A stretch of DNA of 64,000 nucleotides from Brachypterus glaber. Lineage: Eukaryota; Arthropoda; Insecta; Coleoptera; Kateretidae. Position 1 is the stretch's first letter. Each line of letters begins with the position of its first letter. The translations under genes and the position numbers were made by a program. Under the pieces are notes generated by a model. That model was not told the origin of the DNA. It saw only the letters and a program-made list of their open reading frames with translations, and did not search any database. Below, in pieces: positions 1 to 12,439 of this stretch. The stretch covers positions 5,890,001-5,954,000 of the forward strand of contig OY294046.1 of NCBI GenBank assembly GCA_958510825.1, in the 5' to 3' direction.

Positions 1-150
1 GACAAGTGACAGTTGAGTGTGTAAAATAAATAATTATCCACTCGATAAAATAAAAGCCACGCGGGGGTTATTATTGAGTTTATCTATTTAAAATAAAGCT
101 GGTAATTGTCTCATTATCTGTATGTATTGGATAAAAATAATAAAAAACAA
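1..150. repeat. 150-bp repeat, inverted copy at 12440-12589
   Basis: The first 150 bases recur in reverse complement at 12440-12589 with only a few mismatches, and the match fades beyond about base 150. It starts GACAAGTGACAGTTGAGTG. The outer edge cannot be judged because the window begins here. It may be the terminal inverted repeat of a 12.6-kb element, or one of two separate copies of a short element in opposite orientation. Confidence 0.7.
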
Positions 151-1059
151 ATTAAAATATTATATAAAAGAAAAATTTTATCCAGTAATACATTCTTGTG
201 TGTACACGGAAAGAAATTAGTGGGCTCTGCGCTATACATTATAAGATATTTGGTAACAGTGGCAAATTATAGTGATTTAAGCTATAGATTATAAGGGACA
301 CAATAACTAATAATGTTAAAAATAAATTGGAAACGATTATATATATTACAGACACGATTATATTTATTACAGGCACTATTATAAATTTACAGAAATTTTA
401 TTATATTATAAAAATTATTAGCACGGACAATAATTAAATCTATTTAAGCTATAAATGCCATACTATTTGTTATATTTTATTATTCACTAAACAATTAAAG
501 TATTTCATATAAATTTTTACACTGACTGCCATAATTGTAAGAGAAAGCCTTGTATTTATATAATAAGCGATTATAATTTGCTTGATATGTGTGTTATAGC
601 GCTCCTAGCTATAATTTTTTTTTTCCGTGTAAGGGGCACAGATTTCATATATTTTATTAGTATGTAAAATCTGTGGTAAAGGGTGAATTATGAATATTTT
701 TATAATACAAGATGTGTGTTGGGGTTAAATCCACCCATACTTGACTAAAATTATAAATATGTTTATAACATGAAGTGTGTGGTGGGGTTAAATCCACCCA
801 TACGTCACTTTGAAATAGCTTAAAACACTCGTTAAAAAATAAATTTTTACGTTAATGTGCAGGTTAACCCCTTCCCGCATACTGTGCCATATATGGCACG
901 CACGTTTTTTTTAGTGTATCTCTAGTGCCATCTCTGAAACAAACTTTTACTAATATGCAAATGAATAAAGAAGTCTATTAAAGACATGTAAATAATTTAG
1001 TCACCTAAATTTATTTTAATGGACTTTTATAAACGTTGATATGGCTGCGGTATGTCAGA
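151..1059. other. Non-coding AT-rich stretch with a short direct repeat
   Basis: No coding potential is seen. The 20-mer GGGGTTAAATCCACCCATAC occurs twice, at 721-740 and 784-803, with similar flanking sequence. The rest is unremarkable AT-rich DNA. Confidence 0.5.
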
Positions 1060-1061
1060 TA

Positions 1062-2236
1062 CAGGGTGTATTTGAAATAGCGTAGGAAATTTTAACAGGT
1101 GATTCTACATGATGAAATATGACAAAAAGTTCATATAAACATATGTCTAAAAATGCGTCATAAGGGAGCTACGCCCCTTTGAAATTGGCTAAAAAAATCG
1201 GTTTTTATTTAATAACTCAGGAACCCTTTGAGATATGTTAACGAGGTTTTGCACGTGAATTAATCCTAATAAGGCCCATCTTTGTATGTCATTTTCACGT
1301 ACTTATTTAAACCAGGGGTGAGCGAAACGGGGGAGCCTTGTCAGTTTTTTGTCCCAAACTTTTTTCTGTGTAACTTTTTTGCAATTTTATTTTTGAAATA
1401 TGATTCCTCAGGTCAAAATACATAAAAAAGGTACTCTTGTTGTAATACTGTGGGATTAACCGTTTTCGAGAAAAATTCATTTCAAGGTGAAATTCCACGG
1501 TTCGAGGACGAAAAATTAAATACTAAAATGTCGAAAACCAAAATTTTAATGATGCTGTGTTATTCTACATCAAAAACTAAGAAAAAAAGTTTCCATGCAT
1601 GTAGGTCGAAAAAACGCTTTTAAAGCTACCATAGCCCTTTAAAAATGGTGCATATTTAGGAGACCATAGCTCCATTAGGATTGATTTTTGGAAGTACCTG
1701 TATATGAGGTTTTTTTCTTAGTTTTTAATGTACATTCGCCTTGCATCATTAAAATTTTGGTTTTCAACATTTTAGTATTTAATTTTTCGTCCTCGAACCG
1801 TGGAGTTTCACCTTGAAATGAATTTTTCTCGAAAACGGTTAATCCTACAGTATTGCAACAAGAGTACCTTTTTTATGTATTTTGACCTGAGGAATCATAT
1901 TTCAAAAATAAAATTGCAAAAAAGTTACACAAAAAAAAGTTTGGGACAAAAAACTGATAAGCCCCCCCCGTTTCGCACACCCCTGGTTGAAATGAGTACA
2001 TGAAAATAACACATAAAAACGGGCCTTGGTAGGATTAGTTGACGTGCAAAACCTCGTTGATATATCTCAAGGGGTTCCTGAGTTATTAAATAAAAACCGA
2101 TTTTTTTAGACACTTTTAAAGGGGCGTAGCTCCCTTATGACGCATTTTTAGACATATGTTTATAGGAACTTTTTGTTATATTTTATGATGTAAAATCATC
2201 TGTTAAAATTTCCGACGCTATTTCAAATACACCGTG
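1062..2236. mobile_element. Foldback (long inverted repeat) element, complete copy
   Basis: Two arms of more than 500 bp are inverted repeats around a centre near 1650. The outer ends read CAGGGTGTATTTGAAATAGC and its near complement, each next to a TA dinucleotide, consistent with a Tc1/mariner-like TA insertion. The arms carry the motif AAGGGAGCTACG, which also marks related partial copies at 26706, 31700, 34973 and 60286. Short ORFs in both arms (1307-1498 minus, 1800-2003 plus) are mirror images and not genes. It is non-autonomous: no transposase is seen. Confidence 0.85.
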
Positions 2237-2441
2237 TATAAAGCACTACATATACACCTTATGGGAAATGGTCCTGGGTTAAGATTTGAATATGTTTTAG
2301 TTCTCAACTGACTGATAAAAAGTCTACATGGGCACCAAGCTCTAAGTCTTATAATTGTTGTGGTAGAGCCTAACAAAAATTTTATTAAACGGATCATCTT
2401 TTAATTAACTTGAACTGAATTACTTAAAATAATAAAATCTT

Positions 2442-3410
2442 CCCAGCAAACACACCAGCAATGGGCCGGCAACGGCACAATGCCGTAAGCCGATAAAGAG
2501 TCATCGGTCCGTTGACGACATGCCATTACCGGCCCGGTAATGGAAGTGTCGCACAAGCCGATAACTGGCCGGTAATGGCAAGCCGATAACGGGCCGGTAA
2601 TGGCAAGCCGTTAACGGGCCGGTAATGGCTAGCCGGCTTTTTTTTTCGAAAAATTTTGTTTTTTCATTTTTTTTTTGTTTTTCACGAAAAGATCTTAAGA
2701 TCTTTTATTAAGTATTAAAAAAAATGGTTCGATGTTTTTTATTTTTTGAAAAAACCTTTGTAATGAACTATAGGGAAAAGTATTATTTTGTTGGAGGTTG
2801 GATCAGTATTTTACCATGGCATAAAAAAGAACGATAATATCGATCGTTTTAGAATATTATTCTGAATAAGTTTTTATATTTTAGTACCTACGGAACCTTA
2901 ACGAGTTCTTTCCCGCCCTGGGATCTTAAATGCGACTTAAATGCAAGTGATCACTTTCGAATTAATTGTTAATTTAGTATTTAATAAAAAAAATGTAATT
3001 ACTTACTTTTTATCTTCAAAAATCATTATTAAGAATTGTAAATAAACACATGCCACAGAAAATTTTCATTAATGAACTTTATCACTGACGCAGCAAAATC
3101 ACAACACAAGAGGCCAGTTTGAGTTGAAGCTCTCGGAGCATAATTCTATCTCTTTCTAACTACTTGTTTTAAAAGAGATAGAACTATGCTCCGAGCGCTC
3201 CAAGCTTCAACTCAAACGGCCCTAAGAAGACAACCCGCGCAAAACTTGCGCATGCGTCTTGACTTCTTCTCCTTCTACGCAAGATCATATTTTAAATTGG
3301 CGTTGTATCGTCGGCCAGAGATCGGTCCTTTACAGGCTAGCCGATAATCGGCAAGCCAGCAATGGGCCAATAATTATTTATGCCGATTATCGTATTTTTG
3401 TGAAAATCAA
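2442..3410. mobile_element. CCCAGCAAA-type element with internal minisatellite, truncated
   Basis: It begins CCCAGCAAACACACCAGC, like the short complete MITE at 55554. Between about 2540 and 2640 a unit of about 31 bp built on GGGCCGGTAATGGCAAGCCG is repeated. Related GCCGATAA/ATGGGCC words reappear near 3330-3400, but no matching right terminus is present. Between these parts lies unrelated AT-rich sequence and a nested palindrome (3113-3222). Confidence 0.55.
3113..3222. repeat. 110-bp palindromic MITE
   Basis: Near-perfect inverted repeat: the left arm starts GGCCAGTTTGAGTTGAAGC and the right arm mirrors it, ending in GCTTCAACTCAAACGGCC. The inner arms contain CTCGGAGCATA and AGAGATAGAA with their complements. 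The loop is short. It is a simple foldback insertion with no coding content. Confidence 0.75.
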
Positions 3411-3878
3411 GTAAGGTTTTGGTTCTACATTTTTTTATTTATATTTTTCTAGTGGTAAAATCTATTCAAAATCGGTTTTATATGATTAAACAAGTGTTTT
3501 ATTGGCTTCATTTTCATGCACTGAAACTAACATAATTCGTTTATTCTACCGGGTATCATATTATTTAAAATATGAGCATATAAGGATGATTCGACCACTG
3601 GATAGAACATTCGAAAATTTAAGATAATATTAAAAATCCAATCCGTTTTTTAGTTTTCCAATATACTTTTAATATTGGTTCGTATTTTCAGATTACCTGC
3701 TAGTTACTAGGTAGTTTTGTATTGTTTTTTTTTTATATTAGTTAAATCGTTTCTGGTTCCTGTTAATATTAGTCTAATATTATTTGTTCATGTACTAGTT
3801 ATTTTTAATAAGACATTAATAATTTTTGGTTCATTTTAATGTGGGTTCTATATTTTTATAACTATATTAGAACTATGT

Positions 3879-4589
3879 CCCAGGTAGCAAAATAACATGA
3901 CATTCACGTGAAAGCCACGTTAATATGTGACATGTGATGTTAAGATTGTAGTCTCATTTACACACAATGACATCCCGAAAATAACGTGTTTGTGACATCA
4001 TAAATCCACATATCTAATATCTTATGGATGCCGTTACTGGTACTTTAATATTTAAATAATATCCTAGGATATTAGCTTTTTCTAAATAAAACCATTAAAA
4101 CCCTATAAAAAAAATCGGATTTAAAATCAATCAGTAATTGAAACAATCACAGATTGAAACAGATGATTCTTAATACGAAATTGCAGATTAAGCGGAGAAT
4201 ATATTCCTTTAATCCGTGTCCATGGTCTTGAGAAGCCCGGCAGAGCCACCTATCCATTGGAAATTGTATAATGTGTATACAATTTCCTTATAATAATTTA
4301 CTCTATCAACATCATCTTATATCGATTTTTTTGCTTCGAACGTCGGTGAGAAGCAAAATAACATGACATTCACGTTAAAGCCACGTTAATATGTGACATG
4401 CGATATATTCACAGCGTTGCTAAATATTTGTTATTAAATAACTTGGTTGTCACGTCGCACGTGTTACGTTGCAAATGTGATGTTAAATACATGTTATTTT
4501 TCAATATTATGTGATGTTATGATTTAGTTTAAAAATACACCCAAAAGTGATGTTAATTTCTTGTAATATAACATCCCTTGCTACCTGGG
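3879..4589 (+). mobile_element. CCCAGG MITE, copy 1 of 4
   Basis: Begins CCCAGGTAGCAAAATAACAT and ends CCCTTGCTACCTGGG, flanked by GT on both sides (2-bp duplication). About 45 bp of the 5' end, GCAAAATAACATGACATTCA onward, is repeated internally near 4353. This copy (711 bp) carries an internal deletion relative to the 780-bp copies at 18351 and 25032. No ORF. Confidence 0.9.
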
Positions 4590-5651
4590 GTTATAAAGTT
4601 TTAATAATAAATTTTAAATATCCCTAGAGGGATGTTTCAACCAAATGTAACTATTTTTATTTTAATTTATAAAACTAATTATTCTTTAAATTAATACAAC
4701 TTGTACTATATTATTTAATAGAAAACATATTAAACTATAGATTGGTACAAAAAAATAAAATAAAATAATTTATTAAATATTTTATAAAACGATTTAAACA
4801 TTAAGAGGTCGAAACATCCCCACTCTCCCCTATATCGAAGAGGGGAATCTTAAGACCAAAAATACTGCAGAGAAATCTACATTTAAAATGAGCCATGGTT
4901 GGTTTTAACCCTACCACACACGCTCCGGATTAAACAACAATTTTTTGTTCTTGCTTTACATGACTTGGAGGTGAACTGTTCTCTCCGGATTTTCCAAAAT
5001 TGAGATTTTTCGACACTTTCAGTAGTTTTGGTTGATTTCCATTGGTTGTTGTAGCTGGACTCCTCCAGTAAACAGTCTGGATCGTATTTCTTCCTTGGAT
5101 GTAACGAGAAGCAGCTCCAATTAAGTTTTTGGGTTGCATTTTGATTTGTTTTAAGTGATTTTTAGCGATTTTCAGCGGGTTTTAGCGATTTTCAGCAATT
5201 ATCGGCAATTTTTAGCGGGTTTTCTGTTTCTGTGCCCACGAAAATTTGCCTCCTGTTGAAGAAAAATTATATATGAAAATTTATAATATTTGAAGTCCCG
5301 CGGTAAACGACATACGACAATAGGGTGGGCCTCATATTTTTTTATTCCCTTAAAATTTTTATTTAAGTGTAACTCGAAAATTTTGAAAATATGAGAGTTA
5401 TAAAACTTCTCTAAGAGTCCTAACTGGGCCCCTAAAATTTGTAAAATTACACATAAATCGTAAAAAATAGTTGAAAATTGTCTGTAGTTTTTATATAATT
5501 TATATTATAGATGAAAAATTTAAAGGCCTTGAAATATGATTTTTTTCCTTTTGAGCATATAAAATTACATGCCGAATTTCAAAATGATCAAAAGATTCTA
5601 ACCCATGAAAAAAATCCGCCAAATTTACCCCTAATACTAAAATTTACGAAT
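4590..5651. other. Intergenic repeats, no recognised gene
   Basis: Contains an ORF at 4930-5139 (minus, 69 codons) that matches no family I know, followed by a short minisatellite of TTTTAGCGATTTTCAGC-like units (5155-5220). The stretch 5315-5490 is similar in sequence and orientation to 7235-7355, so it is part of a dispersed repeat. Confidence 0.4.
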
Positions 5652-5659
5652 TTCTACCA

Positions 5660-6857
5660 CGAGGGGTTTATTTATTGAAAAAAAGTGTACAAGGATTGTG
5701 AGAGTCAAGGGATTGTGGAAGATTGTCAAAAAGATGGTACAAAACTTTAATGAAGATTGTTAAAGATTGTGGGAAGATTTCAGATGATTGTGGAAGATTG
5801 TAGATAATAATAATAATAATAATCGTTTATTTAGCACAGCTGGCTATACACTACAATATTTATATATTAAATTTTCTAAATGTTTTTACAAATACAAATA
5901 CCATCAAAAACTATTAAAAATGAGTTTTAACATATTGATACAGTAAACTTTTAATACTGTTAAGATTATCACAATTTTTAATACTAGTAGGTAACTGGTT
6001 AAAAGTTTGCAAGGCTTTAAAAAATATTGATTTTTCCGTTTTCTTTTGCTTAACTGGTTCAATGACAAAATTAATTGACTTGATAAATATTCGGGCAGTA
6101 ATTTAAATTTCATTAAGAAAATATATGTTAAAGTTTTATTAATATTCTTTGTTTAATATTCATCATATTTAACGTTTCTAGCATAATACTAATAGGTGTA
6201 TACCTACTACATTTAAGTATAATTCTCATACACTTGTTTTGTACAATTTGAAATTTATTTATTTGATCTTTATTTAGTAAAAAAAGTATAGTTGAACAAT
6301 ATTCTACATGTGGGGCAATAATTGACTTATAAAGTAAGAGATTATTATAAAAACTTAAAGATTTTCCTATTCTACCCAGAAAAAACATTTTTCTCGACAT
6401 TTTATTTAATATATAATTTGCATGGTTTATAAAATTTAATTTAGAATCTATTATTACGCCCAAATATTTAATTTCCTCCACTTTTTCCAAATTTATATTA
6501 TTAATTGTAATATTGTTTTTTATTGCACCTGCATTACCTATAACTATATATTTTGATTTATTTACATTTATACATAATTTATTAGCACATAGCCAATTAA
6601 AAATATTATTTAAGTCTCTATTTATTATTGTAATCATTTCATTAATATCTTTACCTATCAAATAAACCATGGTATCGTCTGCGAACATTTCAATTCCACA
6701 AGAGGCAAAACACATTTTGGCAAATGATTGTGGAAGATTGTAGATGATTGTGAAGGATCCTGGAGGATTGCTGATGATTGTGAAAGAAGGAATTGTCAAG
6801 GATTGTAAAAGATTCTTGGATATGTGAACAAGGATTGTCCAATAAATAAACCCCTCG
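5660..6857. mobile_element. hAT-type MITE with GATTGTGGAA minisatellite, interrupted by a LINE
   Basis: Terminal inverted repeats CGAGGGGTTTATTTATTG and the complement CAATAAATAAACCCCTCG, flanked by an exact 8-bp duplication TTCTACCA at 5652-5659 and 6858-6865. The interior outside the LINE consists of degenerate units such as GATTGTGGAAGATTGT. An 8-bp duplication points to the hAT superfamily. A LINE fragment with its own target duplication sits inside. Confidence 0.85.
5806..6723 (-). pseudogene. 5'-truncated LINE (reverse transcriptase C-terminal part)
   Basis: On the minus strand the ORF 6799-6128 encodes the end of a non-LTR reverse transcriptase: the FADD active-site box, then the thumb-like region with KYLGV. 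A frameshift near 6120 leads into a second reading frame (6113-5904) with the typical C-terminal LLPEYLSS segment. The 3' end runs into an ATT trinucleotide tail at 5806-5822. The insertion is flanked by a 22-bp target duplication (5784-5805 and 6724-6745), which was copied from the host minisatellite. It is dead: endonuclease and most of the RT are missing. The clade looks CR1/L2-like, not certain. Confidence 0.88.
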
Positions 6858-6865
6858 TTCTACCA

Positions 6866-7733
6866 TAAATGTACCATCAAAGTCAAAAGGTAAACAAACA
6901 TTTTAAAAATGTATGATATCGGACTGAATTTATTTTTATTTGTGCAGTCTAATAATTATTAATAATATTAAAATGATCTTACTAAAAGTTTTAGTCTAGT
7001 TTTAGTCTAAAACAGAAAACTTTTGTTTATCCATATTTATAGCTTGTTGGGTGTATATTGACTGCCATAAATTTTATTCCAAAGTTTTGATAGTAAAGCC
7101 AAAAAAAAACTGATATGTCTTAGGTGGGACACCCGGTAGAATAAAATTTAGATTTTTAAAAGTATTTTTAAAAGTATGTAAAAAAAATATATTTTTTAAT
7201 CATTTATTTTTGGGCAAAAGTGTATGTTTATGTCGTATTAGGATGGACCTTATATTTTTTTATTTCTTAAAAATTTTATTTAGGTGTAACTAAAAAATTC
7301 TGAAAATATCAGAATGATTAAACTTCTCTAAATTGGTAAAAAATCGTTGAAAATGGTGTGATAATACACCGTACACTCCAATACACTTACCCAGTTATAG
7401 CTTCTGCACAAACAGTTGAATAATAGCTTGTTGGATACTAGTGTTAGTTATCTTCAACTGGATAACTATTTTTTAGCAATTTTCAGTTACAATTTTTCAA
7501 AGAACTACCAAATAATGACTTAGAACATTTGTTATCTAGAAACTAGATTTGTTTGAATTACTGATTGATTGCAATTCTCTTTTATACTTATTCATTTACG
7601 TCATATCAATAACAGTACGCAACAATCTTCTGTCGAAATGGACATTATGATCATTAAATAACAATTCAAAAGAATATTATTGATAAGGGAATATTTTTCT
7701 TTACAGGTTTTACGAAGGCGTAGAAGGAATATA
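6866..7733. other. Intergenic AT-rich sequence
   Basis: No gene seen. 7235-7355 resembles 5315-5490. The remainder contains no clear repeat boundaries. Confidence 0.4.
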
Positions 7734-7735
7734 TA

Positions 7736-8437
7736 CAGAGCGGTTCAAAAGTCACCCCCCCCCTCTTAACTTTTGAACCAGTTGAAATATCGACTTCAAA
7801 TTTGGAACTTTTAAATAAGACAACTTAAACTATGTTTTAGCATATATTTAATACTTTCAGCTCTTAAAATGTGGGCAGGGGGGCATGGAGGTACATTTTT
7901 TTAAATAGAAAGGGGGGTCGTGTAATACATCATTTTAAAGCTTATAAAATTCTCCATTTAACTCCATATTATTAAATTAAAAAAAAATGGGTTTAAAATG
8001 GGGTTGAAAATGGGTTTTAATGTCAAAATTACTCTAAAAAAACAAATAATTTTTTAAAAATTTCATCATAAAAAAATGTTAGTTATACTTTTAAACTAAT
8101 TTTAGTTGACATAAATAAAAATTTATAAAAAAAACTTAAAAAATCGAATGTTTTAGCACAAAAAATTGAAAAATCAAAACCTTAAAAACCATTTTTAAAA
8201 CATTTAAAAATATTAGTTTAAATAGAGAATTTTATAAGCTTTAAAATGATGTATCACACGACCCCCCTTTCTATTTAAAAAAATGTCCCCCATGCCCCCC
8301 TGCCCACATTTTAAGAGCTGAAAATAACAAATATATGCTAAAAGATATTTTAAGTTGTATTATTTAAGAGTTCTAAATTTGAAGTCGATATCTCAACTCG
8401 TTCAAAAGTTAAAGGGGGTGACTTTTGGACCGCACTG
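7736..8437. mobile_element. Foldback mariner-like MITE
   Basis: Long arms in inverted orientation with ends CAGAGCGGTTCAAAAGTCAC and the near complement ending GACCGCACTG, flanked by TA on each side. Both arms contain GGGGGGTCGTGT and its complement. The structure (TA duplication, CAGTGCGG-like tip) suggests a non-autonomous Tc1/mariner relative. A diverged fragment of one arm lies at about 63130-63240. Confidence 0.85.
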
Positions 8438-8736
8438 TATATATATTAGCTTTAGAGCAAAATATAACTCGGAATTTTAGGTTTATGTTAAAATTCTGAG
8501 ACATTACTCGAAATGTTAGTCCAAAATTCCGAGTTACATCATTACATTTACCTAAAATTCCGAGATATAACTCCGAGATATAACTCAAGACTTTAAATTT
8601 GAACCATGTTTGCTCTCTGATTTCCTCGAGAGATTGGTAAAAGGGAGGTAAAAAATATTTTTTTTTGCGCTAAAATTGGTGGACAAAAAAAAATACTGTA
8701 AAAACTATTTTTTTTATATTTTTTACGACTTTTTTT

Positions 8737-9505
8737 GAGGGGCTGACCGCGTCTGAAATTTGTACAAAAGAGTTTGGACTTTTTGCAAAGAGTTCCTCAG
8801 AGTTCCTTCGGAGTTCCTCGGAGTTCCTCCAGAGTTCCTTGGGAGTTCCTCCTGTGTTCCATAAGAGTTCTTCTCTGGAAGGGGTAATTTTTGGCAAATA
8901 AGCCGTAGAAATTACCGCTATGTAAGCACTACTGCCAATAAGGCACCCTCAAAAAAAAGCTTCGTCCCTGACGGTTTCTACTACCAAACTTGGCGCCCCT
9001 TCAAAACAAAAATTGGCGCCCCAAAATTACCTTCAAGAAAAAAAGCTTTGTCCTTGACGGTTTCTACCAAACTTGGCGTCCTTTCAAAACAAAGAGATTG
9101 GCGCCCCAAAACCCCAAAATTACCTTCAGAAATAAAAGCTTTGTCCCTAACGGTTTCCACCAAACTTGGCGCCCCTTCAGACAGAAAAAAATTGGCGCCC
9201 AAAGGAGGATGTTTTGATAAGGTGTTTGTAACGGCTCATCTAGTTTGAAAATAAAAACTTTAATCCGCATGGGTAATAAATAATAATTGTTTCAGACCGC
9301 GTCTGAAATTTGTACAATTGTACAAAAGAGTTCCTTTTTGCAAAGAGTTCCTCAGAGTTCCTTCGGAGTTCCTCGGAGTTCCTCCAGAGTTCTTCACAGT
9401 TCCTTAAAGTTCCTCGGAGTTCCTCCAGAGTTCTTCAGAGTTCCTCCAGAGTTCCTCCTGAGTTCCTTTGGCTTGAACAAAAGATTTCCTCGCGGTCAGC
9501 CCCTC
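8737..9505. mobile_element. MITE carrying two tandem-repeat arrays
   Basis: 15-bp perfect inverted termini GAGGGGCTGACCGCG at 8737-8751 and 9491-9505, with GACTTTTTT directly outside each end (about 9 bp, allowing one T slip). Inside are two arrays of a 12-bp unit GAGTTCCTCGGA-like (8785-8880 and 9325-9475) around three copies of an approximately 80-bp unit that includes ACCAAACTTGGCGCC (8960-9210). ORFs here are repetitive and not genes. A duplication of about 9 bp would fit a Mutator-like or hAT-like origin. Confidence 0.75.
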
Positions 9506-9515
9506 GACTTTTTTC

Positions 9516-9822
9516 TTTATATACCGATCATAGAAAAAATAAAAATAAAATTGTCTATGATACCGATCGTCCAATTAATAGCAGCTGTACCTGATAATAT
9601 ATATTTTATTGTTTTTTTTTTGTTGCATAGTATAAATAATATTTCGGTCTGATACTTTCCATATGAGTAATAAATATCATCCATTCGGGACATGCTTACT
9701 AAATTTAAATAAACAAATAAATACACGTGGGATAATGGGTTCATAACGAAAAAAAAATTCCTAAAGCTTTATCATATCATATGATAAAATATAATTCCAT
9801 ATAATAATACTCCTCGCAGCCT
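9516..9822. other. Short intergenic stretch
   Basis: AT-rich sequence between two MITEs; nothing recognised. Confidence 0.4.
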
Positions 9823-10716
9823 CCCTAGTAGAAATTTAACGTTAGAATAACGTTTTTCTAACTTTAGATTATTGTAAAAAGTACGTTATAAAATATGTGC
9901 AAATGTCCCGGTTTTTAACGTTAGAATTAAACGTTAGTTACAAACGTTAATCCAAAGTTAGATTTTTAAGTTGGAAATACGTTATATGTACGTTTAATTT
10001 CTAACTTTCGGAAGGGGCGTGGCCAACTAGTAAATTTCTACCTGCATCATAAAATGGCATCTGGAGACAAATTTATTTATATAAATAAATCTTAATTTTA
10101 GCAATCATAATATTTTTAAACATTATTTCGTTACATTTATTTATAAAATAGCCATCTTTTTAGGTGGCCCTAAATATTTTTCGTGTAATATGCTGTTATA
10201 CTTCGATAAATACGTTTACCTCTCAGAAAAACTTTATATTTAGTTAGTTAATATTTATTTATACATTCAGAATCTTAAAATATTTTTTCAATTATAGTAC
10301 AACGTTGCCAGACTTACTATAATTTTGACTTTTGGGGATATTTTTTTAAATTTATTATAGAAATAATAAATAATTATCAAACCTAGGCACATAGCGTTCT
10401 GAAATGAGTATTTTCTACTATAGCTTACGTATTAATAATGGAAATTTAAAAAATATTTAAAGTTAGAATAAGGTTATAAAAAAGTTAGAATTTAGTTAGG
10501 AAACTAACGTTAGATTTATGTATTTTATAACGTTTTTGTCAAACGTTAGTTTTTAAGGTTACATTTATATATTTTATAACGTTTTTGTCAAACGTTAGTT
10601 TTTAAGGTCAGATTTATATATTTTATAACGTTTTTGTATAACGTTTTAGACTAAACATAAAAATGTCACTAATCTAATGTTATGTTAAGTTAGATTTATG
10701 TACTTTTCTACCAGGG
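9823..10716 (+). mobile_element. CCCTRGTAGAAA MITE, 894-bp copy
   Basis: Begins CCCTAGTAGAAATTTAACGT and ends TTTCTACCAGGG. It is rich in AACGTT and TCTAAC words near both ends. Related copies: 14141-16378 (reverse, with an insert), 47743-48371 and 63719 to the window end (reverse). No ORF and no clear target duplication for this copy. Confidence 0.85.
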
Positions 10717-12439
10717 TATTTTTCATTATTTTATTAATGTTATTTTTTTATTTCTGTTATTATTTTTTTAGTTTTATATATTTCTGTAACTTTACAAACA
10801 GGAATATATTTTTTCTAGAAATGAATGTTATTTTATACCGTTTTTAAATACACTGATATTGTACATAACCCTAAAAATTTCATTTTAAATAAAGCACTTA
10901 AAACCGCTAAATTTTTAAAAGGTTCATTGCTGTAGTACTTTTTTTTATTCCAACTGTACAAAAAATAGTACCTATATTGTTTTGCTAAGATGAAAAGTGG
11001 AGCTTTTTTTTACTAGACTGTAGAATTTACGGACGACGCGAAGCGGAGTCAGTTAACTGCGGACGAGTAAAAAAAACACTTTTCCTCTGAGTGAAACATT
11101 CTATTTTTTCTTCAAGCATCCTATGTATTTTTTTTAAATATTAATATTTGAATTTAATTTATTCAGTAATAAAGTATGTTTTTTTTTTAATTAAAATACG
11201 CCAATAAAACCCTTTCGAAATAAACTTAAATCTTCCTTAGCTCATTTTAAATTTTTTTCGTGGGCTAAATCGTACACTTTTCGCGATTTCGATGGTAACT
11301 TGTCTAATGTATCATTTGCAATTTCGGAAAGATTTGTAGGTGTATAAACCATATATTCTTAATCAATTTCACACAAGGTTTTTGCACAGAATCTCGAGTC
11401 AACCACCTGTTTACATAATAAACAAACAAGTTTGAAGTATGGCTGTCATCAAATTCAAAGTGTGCTGCCGCCAGTGGTGGTTTTGCTAAATAACTTTTTT
11501 TACGGCGTACAACAATGAACTCATTTTTTTACTGTAAAAAAATAGATCACTTCTAACTAGTGTGTTCAGTTATAAAATATGAACATTTTAGTACGCTTGA
11601 AGAAAAATGTTATTTTCTCAAAATATAGTGCATAATGCACAGCCCCACTGGATTTTTTTTATTATTAATTATTTTGTTATTTAATAAGAGAGATAAGTAG
11701 GTAATTGTTTATTAAAATTAAATCTTTTAAGTATTTAATAATGTTATTATAATTATAGATAATGATTATTTGGGAATTTTTGCAACAACATAGTTCCTTA
11801 TTATACCTACTCCTCGCAGCTGCACAGCAGAGGAGTATTATTCGGTTATTCGGACCCAAAAAAAAAAAAATTATGCAAAATAAAAAAAAATCGTAGCAAA
11901 GTGCTATACCGTCTGAGTTTCAGTCCAGGGACACCCCCTAAAATTAGGTTGTTTTCAATCCAATGACGCACAAAATTATTTTTTTGCACTTCCGGTTTCG
12001 TCGCAAACTAACTTATTTTTTTTTAAAAAGACATCTATATTTTTGCATTTTTGGATTCAAAAAACAAACTTACATAATTTAAAAACTTTTAATTACTTTC
12101 CCCAAGGGAAGTCTTGCGTTAGTAAAAAAATTTCGAAAAAAAATATTAATTTTTTTATAGCCAAAAAATATGATTTCCGTCAAAAAAAATCTGTCTGTCG
12201 GTCAGTCTGTGTGTCAGGGAAATTTGTGACCATGATAACTCAAGAACGCTTCGGGCTAAAGACTTCAAATTTGGACCACAGGTTAATTATCTAAAGTTCT
12301 AGGCTGGGATTGTTTTTCGTAAAAATCGGGTTGGGGTAAGAGGGTAAAATCATTATGCTCTATTACAATTATTACAATTTAACCATTTATCATTTATTTA
12401 TTTACGAAGTGCTATGTTAATACAAATTAATTCTTAATG
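10717..12439. other. Intergenic AT-rich region without recognised gene
   Basis: Contains homopolymer-rich sequence and a stretch near 12190-12330 (TCAAGAACGCTTCGGGCTAA) that resembles non-coding repeat sequence. ORF 12043-12294 is low-complexity and not supported. Confidence 0.45.

Noticed and set aside
8737..9505. CRISPR-like array of regularly spaced repeats
   Set aside because: Units are directly adjacent with no unique spacers, the DNA is eukaryotic, and the array lies within a transposon.
9287..9652. 121- and 94-codon ORFs rich in SSSEFL
   Set aside because: They translate a 12-bp minisatellite inside a MITE.
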